A stretch of 64,000 bases of DNA from Rhodopseudomonas palustris (lineage in GTDB: Bacteria > Pseudomonadota > Alphaproteobacteria > Rhizobiales > Xanthobacteraceae), in assembly GCF_003226555.1 (NCBI RefSeq), contig NZ_QKQS01000033.1, forward strand, positions 64,166-128,165, in the 5' to 3' direction. Below the pieces are notes generated by a model, which saw only the letters and a program-made list of their open reading frames with translations, ran no database searches and was not told the origin of the DNA. Position 1 is the first letter of the stretch. Each line of letters opens with the position of its first letter. This document shows positions 8,698-18,630 of the stretch, in pieces. The position numbers were made by a program, and so were the translations under genes.

Positions 8698-9194
8698 GCC
8701 TCGCCTTCGGTGTCGAACATCGCCGCGCTCATCGCTTCGGCGGCGGTCTTGCCGGCCCACACCGTGAACTGGATCGCCGGATAATAGCGTTCGCAGGCGT
8801 GGATGGCGCTGATCAGCATGGTCTCGCACTGTGCTTCGGTTGCGGCGAGGCCACCCGGCAGCACCAGCGCCTGGCGGTACATCACGGTGCCGGTGTGATT
8901 CCACACGTCGAAATGTCCGACCCAGAGCTGTTCGTTGATCGCTGCGATCAGCCGCAGCGTTTCGGTGCGGCGCGCCGACGGCACCTTCATGTCGAAGGCG
9001 CAGGCCAGATGCAGCGCTTCGATCTCGTGCATCCAGGTGAACGACAGCGTGTAATCGGTCCACTGGCCCTTGGCGACGATGGTGATTTCATCCTCGCCGG
9101 AGCGCTCGAAGGCGAGGTCGTTCGACGCAGCGATGTCTTCGACCACCGCCAGCGGATTATTTCGGGAATCGATGATGCCTTCGAGCAAGGGCAT
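8694..9194 (-). CDS. YbjN domain-containing protein
   Basis: 166 aa, cytosolic. It matches the YbjN/type III secretion chaperone-like fold: N-terminal LLEGIIDSRNNPLAVVEDIAA, central WTDYTLSFTWMHEIEALHLACAF, then INEQLWVGHFDVW, VMYRQALVLPGG and ERYYPAIQFTVWAGK. YbjN proteins have no established enzymatic role. It is coupled to the GNAT gene downstream, which hints at a shared but unknown function. A deduced ATG at 9194 fits the domain start. Confidence 0.82.
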   Translation of the reverse strand: MPLLEGIIDSRNNPLAVVEDIAASNDLAFERSGEDEITIVAKGQWTDYTLSFTWMHEIEALHLACAFDMKVPSARRTETLRLIAAINEQLWVGHFDVWNHTGTVMYRQALVLPGGLAATEAQCETMLISAIHACERYYPAIQFTVWAGKTAAEAMSAAMFDTEGEA

Positions 9195-9550
9195 GCCGTC
9201 TCGACCTTACGTTGGAATATGCTGATACGCATGAGGCAGGCCGGGTACGCGCCTGTACCTGTGCTCGCGTCGGAAGGATTAGTCCGGACGAACCGAGGTT
9301 GCAGGGATGAAATGATGTGATTTGCGGAATCCGTGCAATCCCGCGCTTTGCCAATTCCACAACCAAAGAGTAACCCGTCCACAGCGGAACGAGCATCGCG
9401 AGAACAAAACGGAATCGGATTCGCGCAAGCCGAGTCCGGGGCGCGGAATTCGCTCCATGCGAGTCTTTCGGCGCGGGGGCAACCTTTGATTCGTGCCCGC
9501 CCACTGGTAGCCTGGGCCGACATTCAGATTACAGCCGAGTGAGACCGCCG
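9195..9550. other. Intergenic region between the divergent ybjN-like gene and ribH2
   Basis: 356 bp holding the promoters of two divergent genes. It was searched for an FMN riboswitch and for LexA boxes; neither is recognisable. GAAC repeats near 9391 and 9411 are 11 nt apart, not the 7 expected for an alphaproteobacterial SOS box. There is no convincing coding sequence. Confidence 0.4.
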
Positions 9551-10081
9551 ATGAACGACACCGTCACCGATACCGCCGAGACTGCGCCGCCGGCCGAGCG
9601 GTCGTATCCGCGCTTTGCCAAGCCGCAGCGCGTCGCCTTCGTGCAGTCGTCGTGGCATCACGATGTGGTCGCCGGCTGCTGGGACTCGTTCGTGCGCGAG
9701 ATCGTCGCGCGCGGCATCGTCGCCTCCCAGGTCGATCTGTTCGAAGTGCCGGGTTCGTTCGAAATTCCGCTGCACGTGCAGATGCTGGCGAAGACCCGGC
9801 GCTACACCGCGATCGTCGCTGCCGGCCTCGTGGTCGACGACGGCCTCACCGGCTTCGTCGCCCAGACGGTGATCCAGGCGCTGATGGACGTGCAGCTGAA
9901 GACCGAGGTGCCGGTGTTTTCCGCGGTGGCGACGCCGCAGAGCTTCGAGCGCGGCGATGCCGACACCGATCGCTTCCGTCAGCATTTCGCCACCAAGGGC
10001 GCCGACGTCGCCCACGCCTGCGCCGACACCTTGCTGAGCCTCGAAAGGCTCCGCGGGCAGGTGGCGGCGGGGATCGTGTAG
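9551..10081 (+). CDS. ribH2: 6,7-dimethyl-8-ribityllumazine synthase, type II
   Basis: Penultimate step of riboflavin synthesis, condensing the ribityl-aminouracil with dihydroxybutanone phosphate. The 176-aa protein has the RibH features VAFVQSSWHHDVVAGCW, EVPGSFEIPLHVQMLA, YTAIVAAGLVVDDG and VPVFSAVATPQSF. It corresponds to the decameric type II enzymes of Rhizobiales rather than the icosahedral type I. The active-site region differs from type I (QSFERGDAD). ATG 9551 is chosen over the upstream in-frame codon at 9539. It stands alone, not in a rib operon. Confidence 0.9.
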   Translation: MNDTVTDTAETAPPAERSYPRFAKPQRVAFVQSSWHHDVVAGCWDSFVREIVARGIVASQVDLFEVPGSFEIPLHVQMLAKTRRYTAIVAAGLVVDDGLTGFVAQTVIQALMDVQLKTEVPVFSAVATPQSFERGDADTDRFRQHFATKGADVAHACADTLLSLERLRGQVAAGIV

Positions 10082-10145
10082 ACTATGAAAATGCGAAGAG
10101 TGTTATCTCGACTTTTTGTTTCAATGTTCTCAAGGGAGAATTTTC

Positions 10146-10472
10146 ATGATGACTGCAGCGAAGTATAAGTTTCTACTTTGGGAGTTTATTGCTGCCTTGG
10201 ATAGTGGAAAGCACGATAACCTTGCCATTGGCGAAGTGAGACAGCATGCGCGCAATCAGACGATTGCATCTTTCCTGCAGAGCAAGTTCTCAGATCTGGA
10301 TTTTAGTATTATTGAGTCTGAAGATTGGAAGGAACTCACGAGGGATTGGCACAATCTAGACAATGCGATTGATGCACGTCGGAAATTTGGGGTTGAGAAT
10401 AAGGGAATCAGCCTAATACTCGCCTTTACGCTCCAAAGCTTCCAATCGCTTGAGCGAGAAGGCCGCCAATAA
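10146..10472 (+). CDS. Hypothetical protein in a low-GC islet
   Basis: 108 aa, start MMTAAKYKFLLWEFIAAL. A strong Shine-Dalgarno sequence (AAGGGAGAA) lies about 7 nt upstream. It has no recognised motif; it is soluble, rich in Leu/Ala/Asp, and predicted mainly helical. Base composition of 10085-10475 (visibly near 45 % GC, with A/T-ending codons) is unlike the flanking 65 % GC genes, which suggests recent acquisition. It is sandwiched between ribH2 and the convergent prs gene with almost no spare intergenic DNA. Function unknown. Confidence 0.6.
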   Translation: MMTAAKYKFLLWEFIAALDSGKHDNLAIGEVRQHARNQTIASFLQSKFSDLDFSIIESEDWKELTRDWHNLDNAIDARRKFGVENKGISLILAFTLQSFQSLEREGRQ

Positions 10473-10485
10473 GGTTGGCAAATCC

Positions 10486-11439
10486 TCAGTCGAACAGGCT
10501 CGACACCGACTCTTCCGCAGCGGTGCGGCCGATCGCTTCGCCGATCAGGGTGGCGATCGACAGCGTGCGGATGTTCGGCGCGTTGCACACCGCCTCGGTC
10601 GGCTGGATCGAGTCGGTGATTACCAGCTCCTTGAGCTTGGAGTTGGTGATGCGGGCGCAGGCGCCGCCGGACAGCACGCCGTGAGTGATGTAGGCGTAGA
10701 CGTCGGTGGCGCCGTTGGCGATCAGCGCTTCGGCGGCGTTCACCAGCGTGCCGCCGGAGTCGACGATGTCGTCGAGCAGAATGCAGGTGTAGCCTTCGAC
10801 TTCACCGATCACGTTCATCACTTCGGATTCACCGGCGCGCTCGCGGCGCTTGTCGATGATCGCCAGCGGGGTGTTGAGGCGCTTGGCGAGGCCGCGGGCG
10901 CGGACCACGCCGCCGACGTCGGGCGACACCACCATCACCTTCGACAGGTCGAAGCGCTCCTTGATGTCGCGCACCATCACCGGCGAGGCGTAGAGGTTGT
11001 CGGTCGGGATGTCGAAGAAGCCCTGAATCTGGCCGGCGTGCAGGTCCAGCGTCATCACCCGGTCGACACCGGCGTGGGTGATCAGGTTGGCGACCAGCTT
11101 GGCCGAGATCGGCGAGCGCGAGCCGACTTTGCGGTCCTGCCGGGCATAGCCGAAATACGGGATCACCGCGGTGATGCGGCGCGCCGAAGCTCGGCGCAGC
11201 GCGTCGGTGATGATCAAGAGTTCCATCAGGTGGTCGTTGGCCGGAAACGACGTCGACTGGATGATGAAGACGTCCGAACCGCGGACGTTTTCCTGGATCT
11301 CGACGAAGACTTCGTTGTCGGCGAAACGGCGGACGCTCGCTTTGGTCAGCGGCATCTTCAGCCATTCGGCGATGTCGCGCGCCAGAGCCGGATTGGAATT
11401 GCCGGCGACCAGTTTGACCGATCCGTTCTTGCCCGACAT
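10486..11439 (-). CDS. prs: Ribose-phosphate pyrophosphokinase
   Basis: Makes PRPP from ribose-5-phosphate and ATP for nucleotide, His and Trp synthesis. The 317-aa protein is the usual length. Motifs are the flexible-loop/ATP region [26 protein letters not shown], and the PRPP-binding loop [17 protein letters not shown] 11439 ([11 protein letters not shown]) follows a GGGGGGA Shine-Dalgarno on the minus strand; the longer frame from 11481 is rejected. The KRRERAGES flexible loop is intact. Confidence 0.97.
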   Translation of the reverse strand: MSGKNGSVKLVAGNSNPALARDIAEWLKMPLTKASVRRFADNEVFVEIQENVRGSDVFIIQSTSFPANDHLMELLIITDALRRASARRITAVIPYFGYARQDRKVGSRSPISAKLVANLITHAGVDRVMTLDLHAGQIQGFFDIPTDNLYASPVMVRDIKERFDLSKVMVVSPDVGGVVRARGLAKRLNTPLAIIDKRRERAGESEVMNVIGEVEGYTCILLDDIVDSGGTLVNAAEALIANGATDVYAYITHGVLSGGACARITNSKLKELVITDSIQPTEAVCNAPNIRTLSIATLIGEAIGRTAAEESVSSLFD

Positions 11440-11607
11440 CGACGCGTCCCCCCTCGGCGCGGTGGATACTACGTTCAGCATATCGGTTGACTCGCGAAAT
11501 CGGACACTTTTGCGAGCGAGGTGATATCAGTCGCCCGCCAGCGATGGCAACCCATCGTGACGGTTTTCCGGTGCGGATTCGACCTATGTCGCGTGCGATT
11601 GCGGCAA

Positions 11608-12216
11608 TCAGCGCGCAGCGAAACTCAGGGCTGCAGAAGGCGCATCGCTGCTCGTCGCTGGGGCCGGCTCGGCGCTTGCGATCGCCGGGCCACTCGAAGC
11701 CGGCGCCGATGGTGCGGCAGGCTCGGCTGGTAACCCGCCGTTCACCAAGCCGCTGAGCCCGGTGAAGCCGGCCTGGGCGATCCGGCGTAGTACGACGTCG
11801 TCGGCCTGGGCCCACGCGTCGCGGCCATTGCCGGCCGGTTCCTCGCCGGACAGCCGCAGTGCGCGCTGCTGGTTGCGGTCGTAGACGTCCCAGACCCAGG
11901 CGATGTTGGTACGGTTGCCGCGGACCTGCGCCGACAGATAGCTGCGGACCCGATAGGCCGCGCCGCCTTCGCGGGACACCACCGGGATGCGGCGCAGCTT
12001 GGATTCGCTGTCGAGCACCGCGACCATGCGGTCGAACACCTGCGGCGGCGGGCCGTCGATCGATTCGAATGCGACGCCGCTGCCGCCTGCCGAAGCCATC
12101 GGGCCGGCGCCGGGGCCGCCTTCGGTGACACAGCCGGCGAGGCCGGTCAGCAATGTGAGCAGGAGAGCGGTGCGCGTCGCGCGCGAGGCAATCTGGCGGG
12201 GCAGGCGAGCCGACAT
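11608..12216 (-). CDS. Putative lipoprotein with a conserved DUF-like core
   Basis: 202 aa. The lipoprotein signal peptide has a hydrophobic stretch ALLLTLLTGL and lipobox LAGC, with the lipidated Cys near residue 29. The mature protein has a globular central part (FDRMVAVLDSESKLRRIPVV, NIAWVWDVYDRNQQRAL) and a low-complexity Ala/Pro/Ser tail. I do not recognise a named family. Lipidation would depend on Lgt, whose gene lies 2 kb away. It lies downstream of the lgt-midA-pgeF cluster on the same strand. Confidence 0.75.
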   Translation of the reverse strand: MSARLPRQIASRATRTALLLTLLTGLAGCVTEGGPGAGPMASAGGSGVAFESIDGPPPQVFDRMVAVLDSESKLRRIPVVSREGGAAYRVRSYLSAQVRGNRTNIAWVWDVYDRNQQRALRLSGEEPAGNGRDAWAQADDVVLRRIAQAGFTGLSGLVNGGLPAEPAAPSAPASSGPAIASAEPAPATSSDAPSAALSFAAR

Positions 12217-12394
12217 GCTGGGTCCCGTCGAAGACGCGGCACAGCGGCCGCCGAACGGACGAAGCGATATCGTTAAAATGCATTAAGGTCTAGGGTGCGG
12301 CGCTCGCCCGGTTAACCTTTTGCCGCCGCCGCGCAACAATTTCTCTAAAGGTTTCAGCGAATTGTCGCTATTGGCCCGGCCCGATCCGTAAACC

Positions 12395-12413
12395 AACGTG
12401 GTTAATCCACGTT
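12395..12413. other. Small inverted repeat downstream of pgeF
   Basis: AACGTGG (12395-12401), TTAAT, CCACGTT (12407-12413), flanked by GTAAAC/GTTTAC. It could be a weak transcript-end hairpin for the minus-strand pgeF gene, but no U-tract follows. Confidence 0.3.
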
Positions 12414-12432
12414 TACCTTTGTCCTCGTGGCC

Positions 12433-13197
12433 TTACTCCAGAACGATCGCGTGGACGTGGCGGCCGTAATCGGGCTCGCCACGGTGGGTGGTGCGCCGGT
12501 AGGAGAAGAACCGCTCGTCCGGATAGGTGTCGAGGCCGAGATCGTCGATCATGCCGACGCCGGCGGTTTCCAGCCGCATCCGGATGAAGCCGCCGAGGTC
12601 GAACTGCGCGTGACCCGGTCGGCCGGCTTCGGCGAAGAAGGCCGCGTAGGCCGGATCGGCTTCAGTGAAGCGAGCGACGAACTCGTCGCCGACCTCGTAG
12701 GACGGTTGCCGGATCAGCGGGCCGATCGCCGCGATCACGCGGCTGCGGTCTGCGCCGAGCCGCTCCATCGCTTGAAGCGTGGATTCCAGTACGCCAGCCA
12801 GCGCGCCTTTCCAGCCGGCATGGGCGGCGCCGATCACCCGCGCGGCCGGATCGGCAAGCAGGATCGGACCGCAATCGGCCGCAGAGGCGCCGATCGCGAG
12901 GCCCGGCGTGCGGGTGACGATGGCGTCGGCCTTCGGCCGGTTTGCCGGATCCCACGGCGTCTCGGCCACCGCGACGTCCGGCGAGTGCACCTGATGGACG
13001 GTGAGGAAACGCTCCGGCGTGACGCCGAGCGCCTCTGCCATCCGCCGCCGGTTTTCGGCGACCTTGGCGGGGTCGTCGCTCGAGCCGACGCCGGCGTTCA
13101 GCCCGGCATAGATGCCCTCGGACACGCCGCCCTCGCGGGTGAAGAACGCATGGCGCAGGCCCGGCGCGGCCCCGAGCAGCGGCGAGGTGATGATCAT
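12433..13197 (-). CDS. pgeF: Peptidoglycan editing factor PgeF (YfiH/laccase-domain protein)
   Basis: 254 aa. The family was once called polyphenol oxidase; PgeF of E. coli removes misincorporated Ser from peptidoglycan precursors. Signatures are HAFFTREGGVS, TVHQVHSPDV, SAADCGPILL, AAHAGWKGAL and the C-terminal FFSYRRTTHRG. The metal/active-site Cys and His are present. ATG 13197 overlaps the methyltransferase stop by 4 nt (ATGA), placing it third in an lgt-midA-pgeF operon. Confidence 0.92.
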   Translation of the reverse strand: MIITSPLLGAAPGLRHAFFTREGGVSEGIYAGLNAGVGSSDDPAKVAENRRRMAEALGVTPERFLTVHQVHSPDVAVAETPWDPANRPKADAIVTRTPGLAIGASAADCGPILLADPAARVIGAAHAGWKGALAGVLESTLQAMERLGADRSRVIAAIGPLIRQPSYEVGDEFVARFTEADPAYAAFFAEAGRPGHAQFDLGGFIRMRLETAGVGMIDDLGLDTYPDERFFSYRRTTHRGEPDYGRHVHAIVLE

Positions 13198-14333
13198 CCG
13201 TTGGTCCCTTGCCGGCGTTCGACGGCGCGGTCGGTGTCGTCGCTGAGTGCGACCAGCGTCTCGATCTTCGGATCGGACACGCCGATCACCTTGAACATCG
13301 AGCCCATCGCACCGCGGCCCTCGCCGGTCAGCCGCTGCAGCGCGCCGGCGATGTCTTCCGACACCTGCGCGGTCGCTTTCGCCATCAGCGACAGCGCGCG
13401 GGTTTCGATGCCGAGCCGCTTGAGGAAGGCGCCTTGCGTCACCGGACCGTGGGCGCGGGCGCCGATGCTTTCGGCGGCGCGGCCGAGCGCGTCGAAATCG
13501 ACATGGGCGGTGAGGTCGGCGCGGCCGGGATGTTGCAGCGGGTCGGCGTAACTGTGGCTGGCGATCGCCTGGAAGGTGTCGCCGACGTCGCTGCGCAGAT
13601 GGCCGTAGTCGATGATCAGCGCCGCGCCGCCCTGGTCGCGCACCCGGCTGGCGATCTTCAGAATCTCGGTGTCGGGCCGCCATTCGAACACCGCGCCGGG
13701 CGGCGCCAGCCGAACCAGTGGCGGCAGCAGCGCTTCGAAGCCCGGGATCGGGTCGGCGGCGACGCCGAACATCAGGTCACCTGCCTCGCCGATCTCGATC
13801 ACCCGCTCGTGCCAGCCGGTCTCGCGCTTGATCGCCTGATGGATCGGCAGCACGTCGAAATACTCGTTGGCGAGAATGACGGCGGGACCTTCCGGCACGT
13901 CGTCGAAACTGTCGTGCCAATGGATGTTGCGGATGCCGGCGAGCGTGGTTTCCTGCTTCTGGCGCAGCACCGGGTTGATCTCGACCAGATGCACGCTGAG
14001 CGACTGGTACAGGATCGGCAGCACCCGCAGCGCCCGCAGCGCGTCGGCCATCATGGTGCCGCGGCCGGGGCCGATCTCGATCAGCCGCAGCGCTTGCGGT
14101 TCGTCGGCAGCCTTCCACACCGAGGCCGACCACAGCCCGAGCAGTTCGCCGAACATCTGGCTGATCTCGGGCGAGGTGGTGAAGTCGCCCTCGCGCCCCA
14201 GCGGATCGCGGGTGACGTAGTAGCCGTGCTCGGGGTGGCCGAGACACAATTCCATGTAGCGCCACACCGGCATCGGGCCGGCGGCCTTGATCAGCCGCTT
14301 GATCTCGGTGGCGAGCGCGGTCTGGTCGATCAT
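13194..14333 (-). CDS. MidA/NDUFAF7-family SAM-dependent methyltransferase (COG1565)
   Basis: 379 aa. Homologous to mitochondrial NDUFAF7/MidA, which methylates an arginine of a complex I subunit; the bacterial target here is inferred, not shown. Motifs are [44 protein letters not shown]-binding motif [35 protein letters not shown], and LIIDYGH. ATG 14333 overlaps the lgt stop by 4 nt (ATGA). This lgt-midA-pgeF order is common in alphaproteobacteria. Confidence 0.92.
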   Translation of the reverse strand: MIDQTALATEIKRLIKAAGPMPVWRYMELCLGHPEHGYYVTRDPLGREGDFTTSPEISQMFGELLGLWSASVWKAADEPQALRLIEIGPGRGTMMADALRALRVLPILYQSLSVHLVEINPVLRQKQETTLAGIRNIHWHDSFDDVPEGPAVILANEYFDVLPIHQAIKRETGWHERVIEIGEAGDLMFGVAADPIPGFEALLPPLVRLAPPGAVFEWRPDTEILKIASRVRDQGGAALIIDYGHLRSDVGDTFQAIASHSYADPLQHPGRADLTAHVDFDALGRAAESIGARAHGPVTQGAFLKRLGIETRALSLMAKATAQVSEDIAGALQRLTGEGRGAMGSMFKVIGVSDPKIETLVALSDDTDRAVERRQGTNG

Positions 14334-15193
14334 GAGGCGGACTCGCTCGGATGGGCTGCGGCCGCAGGTTGGGCCGCTTGTCCGCGGCGCCAGGTCGTGA
14401 TCATCACCCCGATGCCGACGATCACCATCGGCACCGACAGCAGCATCCCCATCGTCAGCCCGCCCCACAGGAAGCCGAGCTGCGGATCGGGTTCGCGGAA
14501 GAATTCGCCGGTAATGCGGGCGAGGCCGTAGAAGGTGAGGAACGCGCCGATGATCAGGCCCGGCCGCTTCAACGCACCGGCGCGGATCATCAGCGCCAGG
14601 ATCACGAACAGCGCGATGCCTTCGAGGCCGGCTTCATAGAGCTGGCTCGGATGCCGCGGCAGCGGTCCGGCGTGGGGAAACACCATCGCCCACGGCACCG
14701 AGGCGTCGGCCGGCCGGCCCCACAATTCGCCGTTGATGAAGTTGGCGATGCGGCCGAGGAACAGCCCGATCGGGCCGACCGCGCAGGTGATGTCGCCGAG
14801 CGACAGGATCGGGACCTTGCGCTTCCAGCCGAACAGCACGACCGCCAGCACGCAGCCCATGAAGCCGCCGTGGAACGACATCCCGCCCTTCCACAATTCG
14901 AAGATCTCCGCCGGATGCCGGATGAAGAAGTCGAGATTGTAGAACAGCACGTAGCCGGTGCGGCCGCCGAGGATGATGCCGATGGTGATCCAGAGGATGA
15001 AATCGTCGAACGCTTGAAGCGAGATCGGCGACGGGCCGCCCCACAGCCGCTGGCGTTGCAGCAGCATCCGGGCATACAGCCAGCCGATGACGATGCCGGC
15101 GATATAGGCCAGCGCGTACCAGCGGATCGCGAACGGACCGATCGCGACGGCCACCGGATCGAACACGGGAAAGGCAACGGCGAAGAATGGCAT
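14330..15193 (-). CDS. lgt: Prolipoprotein diacylglyceryl transferase
   Basis: Integral membrane enzyme (287 aa) that transfers diacylglycerol from phosphatidylglycerol to the lipobox Cys of prolipoproteins. Multiple TM segments are visible. Signatures are [33 protein letters not shown] and the Lgt signature [15 protein letters not shown], with the essential Arg/Asn residues present. It is the first gene of the lgt-midA-pgeF operon and divergent from ubiK. Confidence 0.97.
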   Translation of the reverse strand: MPFFAVAFPVFDPVAVAIGPFAIRWYALAYIAGIVIGWLYARMLLQRQRLWGGPSPISLQAFDDFILWITIGIILGGRTGYVLFYNLDFFIRHPAEIFELWKGGMSFHGGFMGCVLAVVLFGWKRKVPILSLGDITCAVGPIGLFLGRIANFINGELWGRPADASVPWAMVFPHAGPLPRHPSQLYEAGLEGIALFVILALMIRAGALKRPGLIIGAFLTFYGLARITGEFFREPDPQLGFLWGGLTMGMLLSVPMVIVGIGVMITTWRRGQAAQPAAAAHPSESAS

Positions 15194-15447
15194 TGTTCGT
15201 TTGGCTTAGCTCCAAAGCCCGCAACGGTACAGCGCCAATTGCCGCGATCTGCGCCGCCGGACCTGTCGACTGATGCTTAAATCGACCTTGCGACGTGGGT
15301 GCGAACGTCGCAAGGAGAGGCAAATCGGGGCGGGGCGGCTCGGGCCGCGGCCTCGCGGTCTTGAAGGAAGCCCGTTCCATCGCCATTGTCACCGCCAATG
15401 CCCGTGTGGCTTGCAACCGCGCACGACGCGCGACGGAGATCTCGACC

Positions 15448-15726
15448 ATGACCCAGACCAACAATCGGCTTTTCGACGAGATCGGCCGCCTGATGAACGA
15501 CGCCGCCGGCGCGGCGCAGGGCGTCAAGCGCGAGATCGACGGCGTGGTGCGCAGCCAGGCCGAGAAGATCCTGCGCGATCTCGATCTGGTGAAGCGCGAG
15601 GAGTTCGAGGCGTTCAAGGAAATGGTTCGCCTCACCCGCGAAGAGAATGAAGCCCTGAAAGCCCGGATCGCCGCGCTCGAAGCCCGCCAGGGCGGCGGCT
15701 CCGAGCCCCCGACCGCGCTGGCGTGA
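15448..15726 (+). CDS. ubiK: Accessory factor UbiK-family protein (BMFP domain)
   Basis: 92 aa. N-terminal TNNRLFDEIGRLMNDAAGAAQG amphipathic helix, then a coiled coil (VKREEFEAFKEMVRLTREENEALKARIAALEAR), as in UbiK/YqiC. These proteins assist the aerobic ubiquinone biosynthesis complex and fuse membranes in vitro. ATG 15448 is chosen over a long unsupported upstream extension. A low-complexity tail follows the coiled coil. Confidence 0.85.
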   Translation: MTQTNNRLFDEIGRLMNDAAGAAQGVKREIDGVVRSQAEKILRDLDLVKREEFEAFKEMVRLTREENEALKARIAALEARQGGGSEPPTALA

Positions 15727-15757
15727 GGACGGCGAACAGGCGCCAGTTTGCCCTGCT

Positions 15758-15892
15758 CGAGTCCCTCATGGTGAGGAGGCCGCGAAGCGGCCGTCTCGAA
15801 CCTGAAGGCCGATGAGGCTCAGCCTGCACCCGGGCGCATCCTTCAAGACGCCCGCCGCCGCCTTGCGGGCGGCGCGGGCTCCTCAGGATGAG
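15758..15892. repeat. Intergenic palindrome (CCTCATGGTGAGGAGGCC family)
   Basis: TCCCTCATGGTGAGGAGGCC...GGCCGTCTCGAACC on the left and CATCCTTCAAGACG...CTCCTCAGGATGAGG on the right. It resembles a repeat widespread in Bradyrhizobium and Rhodopseudomonas genomes (recalled, not searched). It fills most of the 323-bp gap between ubiK and rplY; nothing coding is evident there. Confidence 0.7.
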
Positions 15893-16049
15893 GCCGTGCT
15901 CGGGAAGACTTGATTTCCTTGTCATTTGCGGCCTTTGCGGCTAGAACCCCGCCACGTCTGCGGCCCCCGCACCCCTGGAGGCTTGCCGCGGCGTGTGCAA
16001 TGGGCCGCTTTGCGGCCTTTAACTTTTTACAGATCAAGGACTTAAGCAG

Positions 16050-16739
16050 ATGACGAGCGTCTTGGAACTGAAGGCGACCGAGCGTCCGAAGAGCGGCAAG
16101 GGGGCCGCCCGGGCCGAGCGTCGCGCCGGCCGCGTGCCCGGAGTGATCTATGGTGACAACCAGCCCCCGCTGCCGATCTCGGTCGACGAGAAAGAGCTTC
16201 GCCTGCGGATTCTGGCCGGCCGGTTCCTGACCACGATTTTCGACGTCGTCCTCGACGGCCAGAAGCATCGCGTCATCCCGCGCGACTATCACCTCGATCC
16301 GGTGAAGGACTTCCCGCTGCACGTCGACTTCCTGCGGCTCGGTGCCGGTGCGACCATCCGCATCAGCGTGCCGCTGCACCTGAAGGGTCTCGAAGTCGCT
16401 CCGGGCGTGAAGCGCGGCGGCACCTTCAACATCGTCACCCACACCGTCGACCTGGAAGCGCCGGCCGACAACATCCCGCAGTTCATCGAAGCCGACGTGT
16501 CGACCCTCGACATCGGCGTGTCGCTGCATCTGTCGGACATCGCGCTGCCCAAGGGCGTCAAGTCGGTGTCGCGTGAGGACGTCACGCTGGTCACCATCGT
16601 GCCGCCGTCGGGCTACAACGACGACAAGGCTGCGGCGGGCGCCACGCCTGCGGCCGCTGCGCCGGCTGCTGCGGCGAAGGCTCCGGCCGCTGCCGCCAAG
16701 GCTCCGGCTGCTGCGGCTCCGGCGGCCAAGAAGAAGTAA
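16050..16739 (+). CDS. rplY: 50S ribosomal protein L25/general stress protein Ctc
   Basis: 229 aa, the long CTC form. The N-terminal L25 domain that binds 5S rRNA (LKATERPKSGKGAARAERR, RVPGVIYG) is followed by the beta-rich TL5/CTC domain (HVDFLRLGAGATIRISVPL, LEAPADNIPQFIEADVS, IALPKGVKSV). It ends in an Ala/Pro/Lys-rich tail with repeated KAPAAAA units. An SD-like AAGGA sits upstream. It forms an operon with pth, 21 bp downstream, a common pairing. Confidence 0.96.
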   Translation: MTSVLELKATERPKSGKGAARAERRAGRVPGVIYGDNQPPLPISVDEKELRLRILAGRFLTTIFDVVLDGQKHRVIPRDYHLDPVKDFPLHVDFLRLGAGATIRISVPLHLKGLEVAPGVKRGGTFNIVTHTVDLEAPADNIPQFIEADVSTLDIGVSLHLSDIALPKGVKSVSREDVTLVTIVPPSGYNDDKAAAGATPAAAAPAAAAKAPAAAAKAPAAAAPAAKKK

Positions 16740-16760
16740 TCCGGCGCGGGGTCCCGCGTC

Positions 16761-17381
16761 ATGCGGCTGTTCGTTGGGCTCGGCAATCCTGGTGCGAAGT
16801 ACCAGGGCAACCGGCACAACATCGGCTTCATGGTCATCGACGAAATCGCGCGGCGTCATGGCTTTTCGCCATGGCGCCGTCGTTTTCAGGGCGAGACCGC
16901 GGACGGCGTGCTCGACGGGATGCGGATCACGCTGCTCAAGCCGACGACCTACATGAACGACTCCGGGCGCGCCGTGCAGGAAGCGGCCGGCTTCTACAAG
17001 ATCGGGCAGAACGAGATCGCGGTGTTCCACGACGAGATCGAACTGCCGCCGGCGAAGGTTCGCGTGAAGGTCGGTGGCGGCATCGCCGGGCACAACGGGC
17101 TGCGGTCGATCTCGGCCCATGTCGGCAACGATTATCTTCGCGTCCGACTCGGCGTCGGCCATCCGGGCGCAAAGGAGCTGGTGCACAATCACGTGCTCGG
17201 CGACTTCGCCAAGAGCGAGCGGCCCTGGGTCGAGGCTCTGTGCGAGATCGCCGCCGACAATGCCGGCCTGATCGCCAAGGGTAAGGATTCGACCTTCGCC
17301 AACAAGGTGCATCTGGCGATGCAGGCGAAGGGATTTTACGACAACGACAAACAGGCCAAAGGCGGCGAGCGCGAGAAGTAA
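16761..17381 (+). CDS. pth: Peptidyl-tRNA hydrolase
   Basis: 206 aa. Recycles peptidyl-tRNAs released from ribosomes. Catalytic and substrate motifs are present: [19 protein letters not shown] (catalytic His in NRHN), [25 protein letters not shown] (Asp), and [12 protein letters not shown]. The Lys/Glu-rich C-terminal tail is typical of alphaproteobacterial forms. It is cotranscribed with rplY. Confidence 0.97.
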   Translation: MRLFVGLGNPGAKYQGNRHNIGFMVIDEIARRHGFSPWRRRFQGETADGVLDGMRITLLKPTTYMNDSGRAVQEAAGFYKIGQNEIAVFHDEIELPPAKVRVKVGGGIAGHNGLRSISAHVGNDYLRVRLGVGHPGAKELVHNHVLGDFAKSERPWVEALCEIAADNAGLIAKGKDSTFANKVHLAMQAKGFYDNDKQAKGGEREK

Positions 17382-17386
17382 CGTGC

Positions 17387-17462
17387 GTCATCGCCGGGCT
17401 CGACCCGGCGATCCATCGCTTTGCGAAGAGGATGGATGCGCGGGTCAAGCCCGCGCATGACA
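17387..17462. repeat. Intergenic palindrome (GTCATCGCCGGGCTCGACCC family)
   Basis: GTCATCGCCGGGCTCGACCC...GATCCATC on the left pairs with GGATGCGCGGGTCAAGCCCGCGCATGAC on the right. It is a short copy of the 7210-7316 element and occupies most of the pth-ychF gap. Confidence 0.75.
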
Positions 17463-17508
17463 CAGAAACGAGACGCGAGCGCGCCGGCCTCGAACAGCGG
17501 GACACACC

Positions 17509-18606
17509 ATGGGCTTCAAATGCGGGATCGTCGGGCTGCCGAATGTCGGCAAGTCGACGCTGTTCAATGCGCTGACCGAGACTGCGGCGGCGCAGGCGGC
17601 GAACTATCCGTTCTGCACCATCGAGCCGAATGTCGGCGAAGTGGCGGTTCCGGATCCGCGGCTCGACAAGCTGGCCGAGGTCGGCAAGTCGCAGCAGATC
17701 ATCCCGACCCGGCTGACCTTCGTCGACATCGCCGGTCTGGTGAAGGGCGCCTCCAAGGGTGAAGGTCTCGGCAACCAGTTCCTCGCCACCATCCGCGAGG
17801 TCGACGCGATCGCGCATGTGGTGCGCTGCTTCGAAGACGGCGACATCACCCATGTCGAGGGCCGGGTCGCTCCGCTCGCCGACATCGACACGATCGAAAC
17901 CGAGCTGATGCTCGCCGATCTCGACAGTCTGGAAAAGCGCGTCGACAACCTGACCAAGAAGGCCAAGGGCGGCGACAAGGATTCCAAGGAGCAACTGGAG
18001 CTGGTCACGCGCGCGCTGACGCTGCTGCGCGACGGCAAGCCGGCGCGCTTCCTGGAGCGCAAGCCGGAGGAAGAGCGCGCGTTCCGCATGCTCGGCCTGC
18101 TCACCTCGAAGCCGGTTCTGTACGTCTGCAACGTCGAGGAAGGCTCCGCCGCCGAAGGCAATTCGTTCTCGGAGGCCGTGATGGCGCGCGCCAAGGAAGA
18201 GGGCGCGGTCGCGGTGGTGATCTCGGCCAAGATCGAATCCGAGATTGCGACGCTGTCGAAGGAAGAGCGCACCGATTTTCTCGACACGCTCGGCCTGCAC
18301 GAGGCCGGTCTCGACCGGTTGATCCGCGCCGGCTACGAGCTGTTGCACCTGATCACGTATTTCACCGTCGGCCCCAAGGAAGCGCGCGCCTGGACCATCA
18401 CCAAGGGCACCAAGGCGCCGCAGGCCGCAGCGGTGATTCACACCGATTTCGAGAAAGGCTTCATCCGCGCCGAAACCATCGCCTATGACGATTACATCCG
18501 TCTCGGCGGCGAAGCCGGCGCCCGCGACGGCGGCAAGCTCAGGCTGGAAGGCAAGGAATACATCGTCGCCGACGGCGACGTCATGCACTTCAGGTTTAAT
18601 ACCTGA
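17509..18606 (+). CDS. ychF: Redox-regulated ATPase YchF (OLA1 family)
   Basis: 365-aa Obg-related P-loop protein that prefers ATP. G1 is [15 protein letters not shown]3 is [12 protein letters not shown], and the G4 position carries NVEE (in YVCNVEEGS) in place of NKxD, the hallmark of ATP use. The C-terminal TGS domain includes [15 protein letters not shown] and the [15 protein letters not shown]...[14 protein letters not shown] end. It binds ribosomes and is stress-linked in other bacteria. Confidence 0.97.
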   Translation: MGFKCGIVGLPNVGKSTLFNALTETAAAQAANYPFCTIEPNVGEVAVPDPRLDKLAEVGKSQQIIPTRLTFVDIAGLVKGASKGEGLGNQFLATIREVDAIAHVVRCFEDGDITHVEGRVAPLADIDTIETELMLADLDSLEKRVDNLTKKAKGGDKDSKEQLELVTRALTLLRDGKPARFLERKPEEERAFRMLGLLTSKPVLYVCNVEEGSAAEGNSFSEAVMARAKEEGAVAVVISAKIESEIATLSKEERTDFLDTLGLHEAGLDRLIRAGYELLHLITYFTVGPKEARAWTITKGTKAPQAAAVIHTDFEKGFIRAETIAYDDYIRLGGEAGARDGGKLRLEGKEYIVADGDVMHFRFNT

Positions 18607-18630
18607 GGCTTGGATAAAGCCTTTGAGTTC

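Noticed and set aside
9385-9420. Possible LexA box (GAAC repeats) upstream of ribH2
   Set aside because: The two GAAC units are separated by 11 nt, not 7, and ribH2 is not an SOS gene.
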